Shown here: positions 23,709 to 31,639 of the stretch, piece after piece | How positions within the stretch are numbered: the stretch's first letter is position 1 | Layout: each line of letters begins with the position of its first letter | From: Acidobacteriota bacterium | Lineage (GTDB): Bacteria > Acidobacteriota > Terriglobia > Terriglobales > Acidobacteriaceae | Assembly: GCA_021792135.1 (NCBI GenBank) | Contig: JAJYVF010000008.1 | Location: forward strand, 1 to 64,000 | DNA: 64,000 nucleotides | Reading direction: 5' to 3' | Notes under the pieces: generated by a model | Databases searched by the model: none | Seen by the model: only the letters and a program-made list of their open reading frames with translations | Told to the model about the DNA's origin: nothing | Position numbers and translations under genes: made by a program

Positions 23709-24779
23709 CTATTCGGCGGCGGAAACGGTGGAGACGTCGTCAGCTCCGGGTGAGACTTCGACCGCTGCCGAAGCCCTGGCCGACCTCTTTGCAGGCGCCT
23801 TCTTCGCGGCGGATGTTTTCTTCGCAGGCTTCGGGGTGGGTTTGGCTCCGCCGCTCAGGTAGACGCCCCAGTGGAACTCAGGAACGTTGGGTTTGGCCGC
23901 TTTGGCCTTCTGCACGGCAAGGTCAGCGACGGCGTTCACCACCCATTCAAAATTGGCCGGGCCGACGGAGTGCAGGTCGGCATCGGGCGCAGGGTTCATG
24001 AAGTCAATGGCGTAGGGAACGCCGTCCTCAACGGCAAACTCGACAGTGTTCAGGTCGTAGCCAAGGGCGCGGCAGAGCTTCAGCGCATCGTCTTCGACGC
24101 GCTGGAGGAGCCTCGGGTCGGAGGGCGGGGCGTCGTTTACATAACGCTCGGCGTGAGCGCGGCGGGGATCGTAGGCCATGATCCGCACCTTCTCCTGGCC
24201 GACAACGTAGCAGCGGAAGTATTCCGTAAAATTGACAGCTTTCTGGAGCATCATGCAGAGGTCGCGGCTCTCGTCGTAGGCGCGGTAGAGCTCCTCGCGG
24301 TTGTGGACATGATGCACGTCGCGCCAGCCGCCGCCATTAACCGGCTTGAGGAAGGCAGGGAATCCGATGTAGCGGAAGATGCCTTCCCAGTCGAGGGGGT
24401 ATTCGAGGTTGCGCATGGAGCGGTCGGTGGTGCCCTCCGGATGCCGCTTGTGCGGCAGGATGACAGTGGGGGGCGCGGCGACTCCGAGCTTCGCGGCCAG
24501 CGAGTAGTTAAAGAACTTGTCGTCAGCCGACCACCAGAAGGGGTTGTTAATGACGGTGGTTCCGTGCAGGACCGCATGCTTCAGGAAAGCTCGGTAGAAG
24601 GGGATGTCGTGGGAGATGCGATCGACGATCACCGACCAGGCGGGCGGCTGGTCGAGGCGGATAGCGCCGATCTGTACAAATTCGGCGCTGATGCCGTCGA
24701 GGTTCTTCGAGTTGATCTTTTCGACGAGGGCGCCGGGAAAGGTATTTTCCATACCGAAAAGTACACCGATCTTTTTCAC
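23709..24779 (-). CDS. ATP-grasp ligase with a Lys/Ala-rich C-terminal tail
   Basis: A 356-residue protein. The N-terminal half (KKIGVLFGMENTFPGALVEK) is a pre-ATP-grasp domain, followed by ATP-grasp features: FPAFLKPVNGGGWRDVHHV for ATP phosphate binding, EKVRIMAYDP, and NTVEFAVEDGVPYAIDFMNPAPD with the metal-binding Glu, Asp and Asn. This matches the glutathione synthase/RimK type. The last 45 or so residues are low complexity (KPTPKPAKKTSAAKKAPAKR). Start is GTG at 24779, preceded by AAAGGCGGAATC. It precedes the GCS2 ligase on the same strand; in other genomes such pairs build short peptides or modify protein termini. Substrate unknown. Confidence 0.85.
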   Translation of the reverse strand: MKKIGVLFGMENTFPGALVEKINSKNLDGISAEFVQIGAIRLDQPPAWSVIVDRISHDIPFYRAFLKHAVLHGTTVINNPFWWSADDKFFNYSLAAKLGVAAPPTVILPHKRHPEGTTDRSMRNLEYPLDWEGIFRYIGFPAFLKPVNGGGWRDVHHVHNREELYRAYDESRDLCMMLQKAVNFTEYFRCYVVGQEKVRIMAYDPRRAHAERYVNDAPPSDPRLLQRVEDDALKLCRALGYDLNTVEFAVEDGVPYAIDFMNPAPDADLHSVGPANFEWVVNAVADLAVQKAKAAKPNVPEFHWGVYLSGGAKPTPKPAKKTSAAKKAPAKRSARASAAVEVSPGADDVSTVSAAE

Positions 24780-25061
24780 GATTCCGCCTTTCGCAGGTTC
24801 ATGGGAAAGGATTGCGCTCCGGCCGCCGGGGCGCAGGACCGCGCTTACGGATTCACATTAGACGACCTCCGGAGCGGTTGCAAAAGGCGTGAGGTGGAAA
24901 ATCGACAGGTACTTTCAGCTCATCGATTTACCTTCGTCAAGGCCTCCGGCGAAGCAGGAAGGCGCTGACGAGGCGGGTGCGCTCCAGCTTCCGGCCGGGA
25001 ATGTGCGGCTCCATCAGGAGCGGGGAAATCGGGCCCTGGCGCACCGCGCCGCTCGCGCGGC

Positions 25062-26000
25062 TCAGTGCAGGACTTCGTCGAGGAAGCGGCGGAGGGTGGC
25101 GTTGACGGCCGACACGGGAGCGAAGCGGAGGTCGTAGTACTGCTTCGGCGCCGACGAGACCGCGAAGAGCTGATAGGTGCGGCCCGGGCTCGGTGGAGCG
25201 GCTTCGGCGCCCGGCGCGAGGTCGAGGAAGAGCCGCGGGACGTGAGCGTGGGCGAGGTCGGCCGCAGGGTCGAGATATTCCTTCTGTAGCAGCCACATGG
25301 GGAGAATGCGCGCGCGGGCGTCGGCAGCAAAGATCTGGCGGGCGGGCGGGTTGGGATTCTCGAGGATCACCCCGGCGGGGGCGAACCGGAGGGCGATACG
25401 GGCGGCGAACGTGGCTCCCACACCGTCGCCGTAGACGACGATGCTGCGGGCAGGGATGTGGCGTGTGTCGGTGAGGTAGGTCCAGGCGGCGACGGAGTCG
25501 TCGGTGGCGAGGCGTTCGGTGGGATGCTGGCCGGTGCTCTGACCGAAGCCGCGGTAATCGATGGCGAAGACAGTAATGCCCAGTGTATGGAGCGCGGCGA
25601 GGGCGGGGACGCAATCGGAGAGATCGCCGCGGGCGTCGTGAAGATATAGCAGGGTGTCGCCGCCGTAGCGTGATTGGGGGGCTGCGGGAATCCACCAGCC
25701 TTCCAGCCGGGGCATGCCGGATTCGGTCACGTCGAAGCGGATGTTGTCGTACGCGAGGCTGGCGTTCGCGGGTGTGGTGGTGATGGCGCGCGAGGGGTGA
25801 AAAAGCATCTGCCACTGGCCCTGGTAGAAGAGCAGGCAGAGGGTTCCGTAGGCACAGAAGGCGGCGAGCAGAAAGGTGAGGGCGAGGGCAGTGGCCAGCC
25901 AGCGGGCGCTGACCATCGGTGGAGGTTCGGCGGCGACGCCAGGCTGCGGGTGTCTGCTCGCGGTGGAGCGAAGCTGCTTTTTCGCGGCTTTGCGAGGCAT
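25062..26000 (-). CDS. Membrane-anchored alpha/beta hydrolase
   Basis: A 312-residue protein with a basic N-terminus (PRKAAKKQLRS), one hydrophobic segment (WLATALALTFLLAAFCAYG) and a C-terminal alpha/beta-hydrolase domain facing outside. In the fold, IDYRGFGQSTGQHP is the strand/loop before the nucleophile and IVVYGDGVGATFAARIAL occupies the nucleophile elbow; the usual G-x-S-x-G reads GDGVG, so the Ser is replaced by Gly and activity is doubtful unless Asp acts instead. The later PRLFLDLAPG is where the acid would be. Related to BEM46/YqkD-like hydrolases. The ATG at 26000 is 2 bases after the zinc-ribbon gene stop, so both form an operon. Confidence 0.82.
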   Translation of the reverse strand: MPRKAAKKQLRSTASRHPQPGVAAEPPPMVSARWLATALALTFLLAAFCAYGTLCLLFYQGQWQMLFHPSRAITTTPANASLAYDNIRFDVTESGMPRLEGWWIPAAPQSRYGGDTLLYLHDARGDLSDCVPALAALHTLGITVFAIDYRGFGQSTGQHPTERLATDDSVAAWTYLTDTRHIPARSIVVYGDGVGATFAARIALRFAPAGVILENPNPPARQIFAADARARILPMWLLQKEYLDPAADLAHAHVPRLFLDLAPGAEAAPPSPGRTYQLFAVSSAPKQYYDLRFAPVSAVNATLRRFLDEVLH

Positions 26001-26002
26001 GG

Positions 26003-26173
26003 CTAACCGAAGGCGAGTTCGTCCGGATTCTCGAGAGGAGTACCGCAGCCGCGGCAGATGACGGCGGAGCAGTCGCCGCAGACCAGCGGGTCGTCGACGG
26101 AGCGGGCGCAGCTGGGGCACCATAGCTGCTGAGGGGCCGGAGGATTTTGCTGGGGTGGTGGCGCTTCAGACAT
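26003..26173 (-). CDS. Small zinc-ribbon protein
   Basis: A 56-residue protein starting MSEAPPPQQNPP. It has Cys in pairs: CPSC, then CGDC, then CRGC, giving a double zinc-ribbon-like pattern. No enzymatic domain. The stop lies 2 bases before the ATG of the membrane hydrolase gene on the same strand, so they are co-transcribed. It might be a metal-binding adaptor or chaperone for the neighbouring protein; that is inference. ATG at 26173 is the first start giving a compact protein; a longer open frame to 26332 has no recognisable content. Confidence 0.7.
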   Translation of the reverse strand: MSEAPPPQQNPPAPQQLWCPSCARSVDDPLVCGDCSAVICRGCGTPLENPDELAFG

Positions 26174-26439
26174 CCTGAGCAGAGCGTAGCACCCGCGGAG
26201 ATTTTTCGCCGGGTCCGGACAGAGCGGAACAGAAGCGGCACGGGGCACGATACTGGTGGTTACGCCGCATGGGTGCCGCAGGCGTGTCGAATCTTGTTCG
26301 CGAAGCGCTATAGTGGATGGATTTCCTTGCATTGCGCATGTTTACTATGCAGGGATAGGGAAAGAGAAAGGCTGCGCCTGACTCCGCACAATGCGAGCGC
26401 GGGCGGTCAACGGAGCGACGAAGAGCAGGGAGGTGGAGT

Positions 26440-27930
26440 TTGGCGACAGCGGGTGTGAATCGCATGATGCTGTGGACGGATCTGGAAGGGCGGGAACTGA
26501 ACGGCGGCTGGCGGCTGATGCGGCTGGTGAATCCGGAGGGGCGCGCGGCGTGGTTTGAGGGCACGGGGCCGGAAGGCCGGGCAGCGATGCTGAGCCTGAC
26601 GGAGGCGCTGAACGACGAGGATACGCTGCTGGGGCGGATGCGCGCGGCCGCGGAGATCCGCCACCCCAATGTGGTGGCGGTATGGGAGTCGCAGCTGACG
26701 TGGGTGGACGATATCCCGGTGGTGGTGGCGGCCATGGAGCCGACCGAGGAGAACCTGGGAGACGTCCTGCGGGAGCGGCTGCTGAGCGCCGAGGAGGCGC
26801 GGGTGCTCATGGATGCGCTGCTTGCGGGGCTGGCGGCGATCCATCGGAAGAGCCTGGTGCACGGGCGCATGGAAGCCGGGAGCGTGCTGGCGACCGGCGA
26901 CACGATCAAGCTGCGCAGCGACTGTCTGCGGATTCCCGGAGCGGCATTTGCAGCGCAGGCGGCGGAGGATGTGCGGGGCCTGGCGCGCGTAGTCGTGCAT
27001 GCCATGACGCGGCGGATTCCGTCCGGGGAGAACGATCCGGTGCTGCAGCTGCTGCCGGAGCCGATGGCTCGCGCGGTGCGACGGGCGCTGAGCGGCAACG
27101 CCACCGTGGAGGAAGTCGCCAATCTGGCGGGCACGCGGCTGGCCGCGGTTCCCGACAGAAAGGCACCGGGACCGAAGCCGGCGGCTCCCAGGGCTGAGGC
27201 CATCCCTGCGCCCGTTCCGGCAGCTGCTCCCAAACCGGCCCAGCCGGCGGAGAAGCCAGCCGAGGCAGCGGCGAAGGTGGAGCCCGAGCAGCGGACAGAG
27301 ACAAAAGAGCCAAGTACGCTGGAGAAGCCGGGACCGCAGGATGCGGTTGTGGAAAAGCCGGAGTCGCGGGTGTTTCCGATGAAGGCGGCCGAAGCGAGCA
27401 TGGGGAAGAGAGCCGCAATTCCCGAGGTCTCACGGCTGCTGGGGGAGGACGACGAGCCGGACTGGGAGCGACGGCGCAGCGCCCCCTGGGTCATCGGAGG
27501 CGCGGTGGCGCTGTTCGTGGTGACGATTTTCGTCCTCTATGGAATCCTGCACCGCGGGAGCGGGGCAAAGCGGGGAACGGCGCAGCCTGCGGCAACGGCA
27601 TCGCATGGAGCGGCCGCAGCTCCGGAGAAGCCTTCGCCGATGGTGGCCCGGCCGGCGGCAGGGAACGGTTCAGCCCCCGCGGTGAGTTCGGCGCCGGGAT
27701 GGCATGTGGTGGTGTACACCTACAACCGCCAGGCACAGGCGGAGCAGAAAGCGCAGATGCTGGCACGCAGGTATCCCGGGCTGCAGCCGGGCGTCTTTGC
27801 GCCACATGGACATGCTCCCTGGCTGGTGACGCTGGGCGGCACCATGGATCGCACCCAGGCGATCAACCTGCGGGCGAAGGCGCTCCGCATGGGTCTGCCC
27901 AGGGACACCTACGCGCGGAACTATCGCTGA
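26440..27930 (+). CDS. Pseudokinase - transmembrane - SPOR-domain protein
   Basis: A 496-residue protein with three parts. Residues about 15-235 resemble the protein-kinase fold (EIRHPNVVAVWE, LLAGLAAIHRKSLVHGRM), but the catalytic HRD reads HGR and no DFG or VAIK Lys is found, so it should be catalytically dead. Residues about 240-345 are a Pro/Ala/Lys-rich linker. One membrane segment (WVIGGAVALFVVTIFVLYGIL, about 350-370). After it, a 50-residue linker and a SPOR-like C-terminal domain (WHVVVYTYNRQAQAEQKAQM ... LVTLGGTMDRTQAINL). SPOR domains bind denuded peptidoglycan at division sites. TTG start at 26440 with GGGAGG six bases upstream. It lies 200 bases before the flagellar run, same strand, but co-transcription is unproven. 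Confidence 0.83.
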   Translation: MATAGVNRMMLWTDLEGRELNGGWRLMRLVNPEGRAAWFEGTGPEGRAAMLSLTEALNDEDTLLGRMRAAAEIRHPNVVAVWESQLTWVDDIPVVVAAMEPTEENLGDVLRERLLSAEEARVLMDALLAGLAAIHRKSLVHGRMEAGSVLATGDTIKLRSDCLRIPGAAFAAQAAEDVRGLARVVVHAMTRRIPSGENDPVLQLLPEPMARAVRRALSGNATVEEVANLAGTRLAAVPDRKAPGPKPAAPRAEAIPAPVPAAAPKPAQPAEKPAEAAAKVEPEQRTETKEPSTLEKPGPQDAVVEKPESRVFPMKAAEASMGKRAAIPEVSRLLGEDDEPDWERRRSAPWVIGGAVALFVVTIFVLYGILHRGSGAKRGTAQPAATASHGAAAAPEKPSPMVARPAAGNGSAPAVSSAPGWHVVVYTYNRQAQAEQKAQMLARRYPGLQPGVFAPHGHAPWLVTLGGTMDRTQAINLRAKALRMGLPRDTYARNYR

Positions 27931-28061
27931 TCGAGCGAGCGGAGGCGGGCGGGTGCCGCTTTCGGCTGTGTGAGCTGAGGGGTACAGCGTAAGCGGACCG
28001 GGTAGCCGGCGGCAGATACGCGTTCCACGGGCTGCACAGCAGCGGCAGCGGGCGAGGATTT

Positions 28062-28079
28062 CTGAGTCCTTTCTAATCT
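28062..28079 (+). promoter_or_regulatory. Candidate operon-head motif upstream of the first flagellar gene (copy 1)
   Basis: The 18-base string CTGAGTCCTTTCTAATCT recurs with two changes (CTGAGTCCCCTCTAATCT) at 38103-38120, before flgF. Both copies stand 40-55 bases upstream of the first gene of a flagellar operon and are followed by a similar CTGT(T)CC tail. It does not match sigma-28, sigma-54 or sigma-70 consensus. It could be a promoter for another sigma factor or an activator site. Chance matches of this quality are expected in 64 kb, so support comes only from position. Confidence 0.3.
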
Positions 28080-28130
28080 TTCTGTCCGGATCGAGGGCAT
28101 TGACACGCTCAGGGTAAGGCGAGCGACGAC

Positions 28131-28484
28131 ATGCCTGAGGCGGAAAACAAGCTGACAACGGGACTTCCTGTGGCCGACACCGCGCTGGTGCCGCAGCCCC
28201 TCCTGGCTCGCGGCGCCGCAGCCGATGCGGAGAAAGGCGCTGCGGCTCCGGATCAGGAACGGGACACGCGCCTGGACCGGCTGCGTATGCAGCTGGACGT
28301 GATGGTTCCGGTGGGCTCCTTTCGCGTGGGCGATCTGCTGGCGCTTTCCACGGGTGGAGTGGTGGAGACGGTTCACGACCACGGCCAGGATCTGCCGGTG
28401 CTCTGTGGCGGTGTGCTGCTGCTGTGGGGGGAGTTCGAGGTTGTGGAGCAGAAGCTCGCTGTGCGCATCACGCGGGTGGCCTAG
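28131..28484 (+). CDS. fliN: FliN/FliM-family flagellar motor switch protein (first copy)
   Basis: A 117-residue protein. Residues 1-45 are a variable Ala-rich stretch; residues about 50-117 form one SpoA (FliN C-terminal) domain: LDVMVPVGSFRVGDLLALS, followed by VETVHDHGQDLPVLCGGVLLLWGE and LAVRITRVA. FliN binds FliM in the C-ring and FliH during export. This first copy starts the export gene run (fliO begins 2 bases after its stop), while a second SpoA protein lies with fliM at 35532. The usual Gly-rich 'VILYANGRLVARGEVV' region is here CGGVLLLWGE, somewhat divergent. Confidence 0.87.
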   Translation: MPEAENKLTTGLPVADTALVPQPLLARGAAADAEKGAAAPDQERDTRLDRLRMQLDVMVPVGSFRVGDLLALSTGGVVETVHDHGQDLPVLCGGVLLLWGEFEVVEQKLAVRITRVA

Positions 28485-28486
28485 AG

Positions 28487-28786
28487 ATGGCAGGCAATGC
28501 CTGGGGGAGAGGCATGGAGGAGGTTCTCGACTTGCGGGGAGTCGCACCGACCCGGAACTGGGCGGCCAGACTGGTGGGCTGGCTGCGGCGTGTGGCGCAG
28601 CAGCCAGCGGCCGGCGCGGCTCCGCTGCGGCTGGAATCGCGGCTGAATCTGGGGCCTAAGAAGTCGCTGGTGCTGGTGAACTGCTGCGGCCGGCGCGTGC
28701 TGCTGGCGGTTGCCGGGGATGCTGTCACCCCGGTCATGGAGCTGGCCGTGGCGCGCGCAAGGACTCCGAAAGGGCCGGCGCGATGA
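28487..28786 (+). CDS. fliO: FliO-like flagellar export protein lacking a membrane segment
   Basis: A 99-residue protein between fliN and fliP, the usual fliO place. Its second half (LRLESRLNLGPKKSLVLVNC and RRVLLAVAGDAVTPVMEL) corresponds to the cytosolic FliO domain. FliO normally has one N-terminal membrane segment that helps assemble the FliP ring; here the first 45 residues (GRGMEEVLDLRGVAPTRNWA ...) contain no hydrophobic stretch long enough to span. The start ATG is 2 bases after the fliN stop and the end overlaps the fliP ATG by 4 bases (ATGA). Either the membrane part was lost, or the domain acts in the cytosol. Confidence 0.72.
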   Translation: MAGNAWGRGMEEVLDLRGVAPTRNWAARLVGWLRRVAQQPAAGAAPLRLESRLNLGPKKSLVLVNCCGRRVLLAVAGDAVTPVMELAVARARTPKGPAR

Positions 28787-29469
28787 CCGCGCTGCTGCTG
28801 GCGGCCAGGGCGCTGGCCGGCGTGCCGGGCCTGAATCTGGGCAACAACAACACGGTTCCCTGGACGATTGTTTTCACGCTGACGCTGCTCACGCTGATTC
28901 CGGCCATCCTGCTCTCGATGACGCCGATGGTGCGGCTGCTGGTGGTCTTCCACTTTCTGCGCCAGGCACTGGGGACGCAGACTGCGCCCTCGAACCAGGT
29001 CCTGCTGGGCCTCGGCCTGATGATGACCTGGTTCCTGATGCAGCCGGTGCTGGTGCAGGTGGATCAGCAGGCGGTCGAGCCCTTCCGCCAGGGGCAGATC
29101 TCCGGCTGGGATGCGATCGAGCGGGGCTCGGGCCCGCCGAAGGCTTACATGCTGCGCTATGCGCGCGAGAAGGATCTGGCGCTGTTTGCCTCGGCATCGC
29201 TGGCATCGAAGCCGGCGCAGCGCGAAGATCTGCCGCTGCGCGTCGTCATTCCGGCCTACATGCTGAGCGAGCTGAAGGCCGGCTTTGAGATCGGCGCGGT
29301 GCTGTTTCTCCCTTTTCTGCTGGTGGACATGGTGGTGGCTTCGATTACCACCTCGATCGGGATGTTCCAGCTGCCGCCGGTGGTGATCTCGACACCGCTG
29401 AAGATTTTGCTCTTCGTGATGGTGGACGGGTGGAATCTGCTGGCCGGCTCGCTGCTGAAGAGTTTTTGA
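28783..29469 (+). CDS. fliP: Flagellar type III export protein FliP
   Basis: A 228-residue membrane component of the FliPQR export gate. Family hallmarks are TVPWTIVFTLTLLTLIPAIL, then MTPMVRLLVVFHFLRQALGT, the central RVVIPAYMLSELKAGFEIG and final MVVASITTSIGMFQLPPVVIS. Length is near the family norm of about 245. Its start overlaps fliO by 4 bases and fliQ follows 11 bases after the stop, so fliN-O-P-Q-R-flhB-flhA form one unit. Confidence 0.97.
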   Translation: MTALLLAARALAGVPGLNLGNNNTVPWTIVFTLTLLTLIPAILLSMTPMVRLLVVFHFLRQALGTQTAPSNQVLLGLGLMMTWFLMQPVLVQVDQQAVEPFRQGQISGWDAIERGSGPPKAYMLRYAREKDLALFASASLASKPAQREDLPLRVVIPAYMLSELKAGFEIGAVLFLPFLLVDMVVASITTSIGMFQLPPVVISTPLKILLFVMVDGWNLLAGSLLKSF

Positions 29470-29480
29470 GGATAGCTGCC

Positions 29481-29756
29481 ATGGGACCCGACGAAGCGGC
29501 GGAACTGATGCGGCACCTGCTGCGCGAGGCGCTGATTCTGGGGCTGCCGGTGCTGGCGGCGGCCTGCCTGACGAGCTTCGTGATCAGCCTCGTGCAGACG
29601 CTGACCTCGCTCCAGGACCAGACGCTCTCGACCGTGCCGCGGATCCTGGTCGTGGCGGGGCTGCTGCTGGCCGCGCTGCCCTGGTATCTGGAGCGGCTGA
29701 TGCGCTACACGATCTCGCTCTTTTCGGACTTTCACCGCTTCCTGGGGATGGGATGA
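29481..29756 (+). CDS. fliQ: Flagellar type III export protein FliQ
   Basis: A 91-residue two-helix membrane protein of the export gate. Sequence: MGPDEAAELMRHLLREALIL followed by GLPVLAAACLTSFVISLVQT and LTSLQDQTLSTVPRILVVAG, with the TSLQDQTLS loop characteristic of FliQ. ATG at 29481; the stop overlaps the fliR ATG (ATGA). Confidence 0.96.
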   Translation: MGPDEAAELMRHLLREALILGLPVLAAACLTSFVISLVQTLTSLQDQTLSTVPRILVVAGLLLAALPWYLERLMRYTISLFSDFHRFLGMG

Positions 29757-30544
29757 CGGGGGCCATCGGGAGTGGTTCACCGGACTGGGCCAGCACACTC
29801 CCGGCCATGACTCTGGTGCTGGTGCGCGTGAGCGGGCTGATGGTCTTTGCGCCGGTCCTGTCGTCGGAGGCGATTCCGATGCGGGTGAAGGCGGTCTTCG
29901 TTCTGGCGGTCTCGTTTCTGGTGGCGCCGGTGGTGGCCGCGTTTCCGGGAGCGCACGCGGAACTGGGCGCGATGGCCGTGCTGGGGGAGCTGAGCGTGGG
30001 GCTGTTCTTCGGGCTGACGCTGTCGCTGGTCTTCGAGGCGCTGACCTTTGCCGGCCAGATTCTGGGTCTCCAGTTCAGCTTTTCGCTGGTAAACCTGCTC
30101 GATCCCAATGCGCCGGTGCAGACGCCGCTGCTGGGGCAGATGTTCGGTTTGCTGGGGACGCTGACGGTGATCGGCGCGGGGCTGGACCGGACGGTGCTGG
30201 CGGCGCTGCTGAGGACCTTCGCGGCGGCTCCGGTGGGGACGGTGGTGTTCAACGCGCGGGCGGGCCTTGCTCTGCTGCCGATGGCCGCGGGAATCTTCTC
30301 GGCGGCCCTGGAACTCTCGGCGCCGGTGATGGCCGCCACCGTGATGGCGGAGCTGGCCGTGGCGCTCGCCGGGAAGCTGTCGCCGCAGCTGCCGGTGATG
30401 GCCATTACGGTGCCGCTCAAGACGCTGCTGGGGTTCGGCGTGCTGATCGGGACCCTGGCCCTGTGGCCGCACTGGATCGAGGCGCGCTTTGCGGCGCTGC
30501 TGGCCGCGGCGGGGCGCCTGCTGGCAGGCGCGACGGGAGCGTGA
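29753..30544 (+). CDS. fliR: Flagellar type III export protein FliR
   Basis: A 263-residue membrane protein with about six hydrophobic segments. Typical FliR parts are MTLVLVRVSGLMVFAPVLSS near the N-terminus, LGELSVGLFFGLTLSLVFEA, then GQILGLQFSFSLVNLLDPNA and the C-terminal AVALAGKLSPQLPVMAITVP region. It overlaps fliQ by 4 bases, and flhB starts 3 bases after its stop. Confidence 0.95.
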   Translation: MTGAIGSGSPDWASTLPAMTLVLVRVSGLMVFAPVLSSEAIPMRVKAVFVLAVSFLVAPVVAAFPGAHAELGAMAVLGELSVGLFFGLTLSLVFEALTFAGQILGLQFSFSLVNLLDPNAPVQTPLLGQMFGLLGTLTVIGAGLDRTVLAALLRTFAAAPVGTVVFNARAGLALLPMAAGIFSAALELSAPVMAATVMAELAVALAGKLSPQLPVMAITVPLKTLLGFGVLIGTLALWPHWIEARFAALLAAAGRLLAGATGA

Positions 30545-30547
30545 CGG

Positions 30548-31639
30548 ATGCCCGGCGACCGCACCGAAAAGGCGACGCCGCGGCAGCGGCAGAAGGCAGC
30601 CGAACGCGGCGACCGGGCGCGGAGCCGCGATCTGATGGCGGCGGCGGCGATGCTGGCCGGGACCCTCGCCCTGGGGGGTGCGGCGCGAAGCTGGGCGCGG
30701 GGATGGGATGGGGCATATCGGGGCTTTCTGGCCCTGGCGGAGCCCACCGTGTGGGAGCGGGCCTCGGCCGAGGTAAACCTGATCGCACTCCGCCAGGCGG
30801 CGCTTGGGGCGCTCTCGCCGCTGCTGACGGTCTTTACCGCAGCGGTGGCCGCGGCGCTCGCCGCAGGCATCGCGCAGGGGGGCGGATGGGCGCTGAATTT
30901 CGAGGCGCTGGCCGCGAAACCGGGGAGGCTGAATCCGGCGGAGAATGCCAGGAACCTCTTCTCGCTGCGCGGGGTATCGCGGCTGGGGAAATCGCTGATC
31001 CCGGTCGTGGCGCTGGGGTTCTGCGCGGTGCGAGCCATTGCCGCGCAAACCGCGGAGCCGGGGATAACGGTGGAGCGCTACGCGGATCTGCTGGCCTCGA
31101 TCTACGACCTGTTGCTCGATGCCGGATGGATCTTCCTGGGCTGGGCGGGGATCGACTATGTCATCGAATGGAGAAGCCGCGAGAGCCGTCTGCGCATGTC
31201 GAAGCAGGACCTGCGCGACGAGTTCAAAGAGACCGAGGGCAGCCCGCAGGTGAAGGCGCGCATTCGCGGCCTGCGCCGGCAGATGCGGCGGCGGCAGCTC
31301 AGGGCGGACATGGCGCGCGCCAGGGTCGTGGTGACCAATCCGACGCACTATGCGGTGGCGCTGAGCTTCGACTTCCACACCATGGAGGCGCCGCGGGTGC
31401 TGGCGAAGGGCAGGGATCTGCTGGCGGCACAGATCCGCGAGGAGGCGCAGTGGGCAGGCGTGCCAATCGTGGAGAATCCGCCGCTGGCCCGTTCGCTCTA
31501 CCGCCAGGTGGAGCCGGGGCAGTCGATTCCCTATGAGCTGTACGCAGCGGTGGCGGCCATTCTGGCCTGGCTCTACCGGCGCGAGGTGGAGGAGCGGGTG
31601 CGGCGCCAGCGGCTGAAAGAAACGAGGACGATCGGATGA
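30548..31639 (+). CDS. flhB: Flagellar export switch protein FlhB
   Basis: A 363-residue protein: basic N-terminus (RTEKATPRQRQKAAERGDRA), four membrane segments, then a cytosolic domain with the self-cleaving motif NPTH in VVVTNPTHYAVAL near residue 260. The intact motif predicts normal auto-cleavage and substrate-specificity switching from rod/hook to filament. The C-terminal region (RREVEERVRRQRLKETRTIG) is basic. It overlaps flhA by 4 bases. Confidence 0.96.
   Translation: MPGDRTEKATPRQRQKAAERGDRARSRDLMAAAAMLAGTLALGGAARSWARGWDGAYRGFLALAEPTVWERASAEVNLIALRQAALGALSPLLTVFTAAVAAALAAGIAQGGGWALNFEALAAKPGRLNPAENARNLFSLRGVSRLGKSLIPVVALGFCAVRAIAAQTAEPGITVERYADLLASIYDLLLDAGWIFLGWAGIDYVIEWRSRESRLRMSKQDLRDEFKETEGSPQVKARIRGLRRQMRRRQLRADMARARVVVTNPTHYAVALSFDFHTMEAPRVLAKGRDLLAAQIREEAQWAGVPIVENPPLARSLYRQVEPGQSIPYELYAAVAAILAWLYRREVEERVRRQRLKETRTIG

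Noticed and set aside
28100-28105. TTGACA just upstream of the first fliN gene
   Set aside because: No acceptable -10 box at 16-18 bases downstream; the start codon would fall too close.
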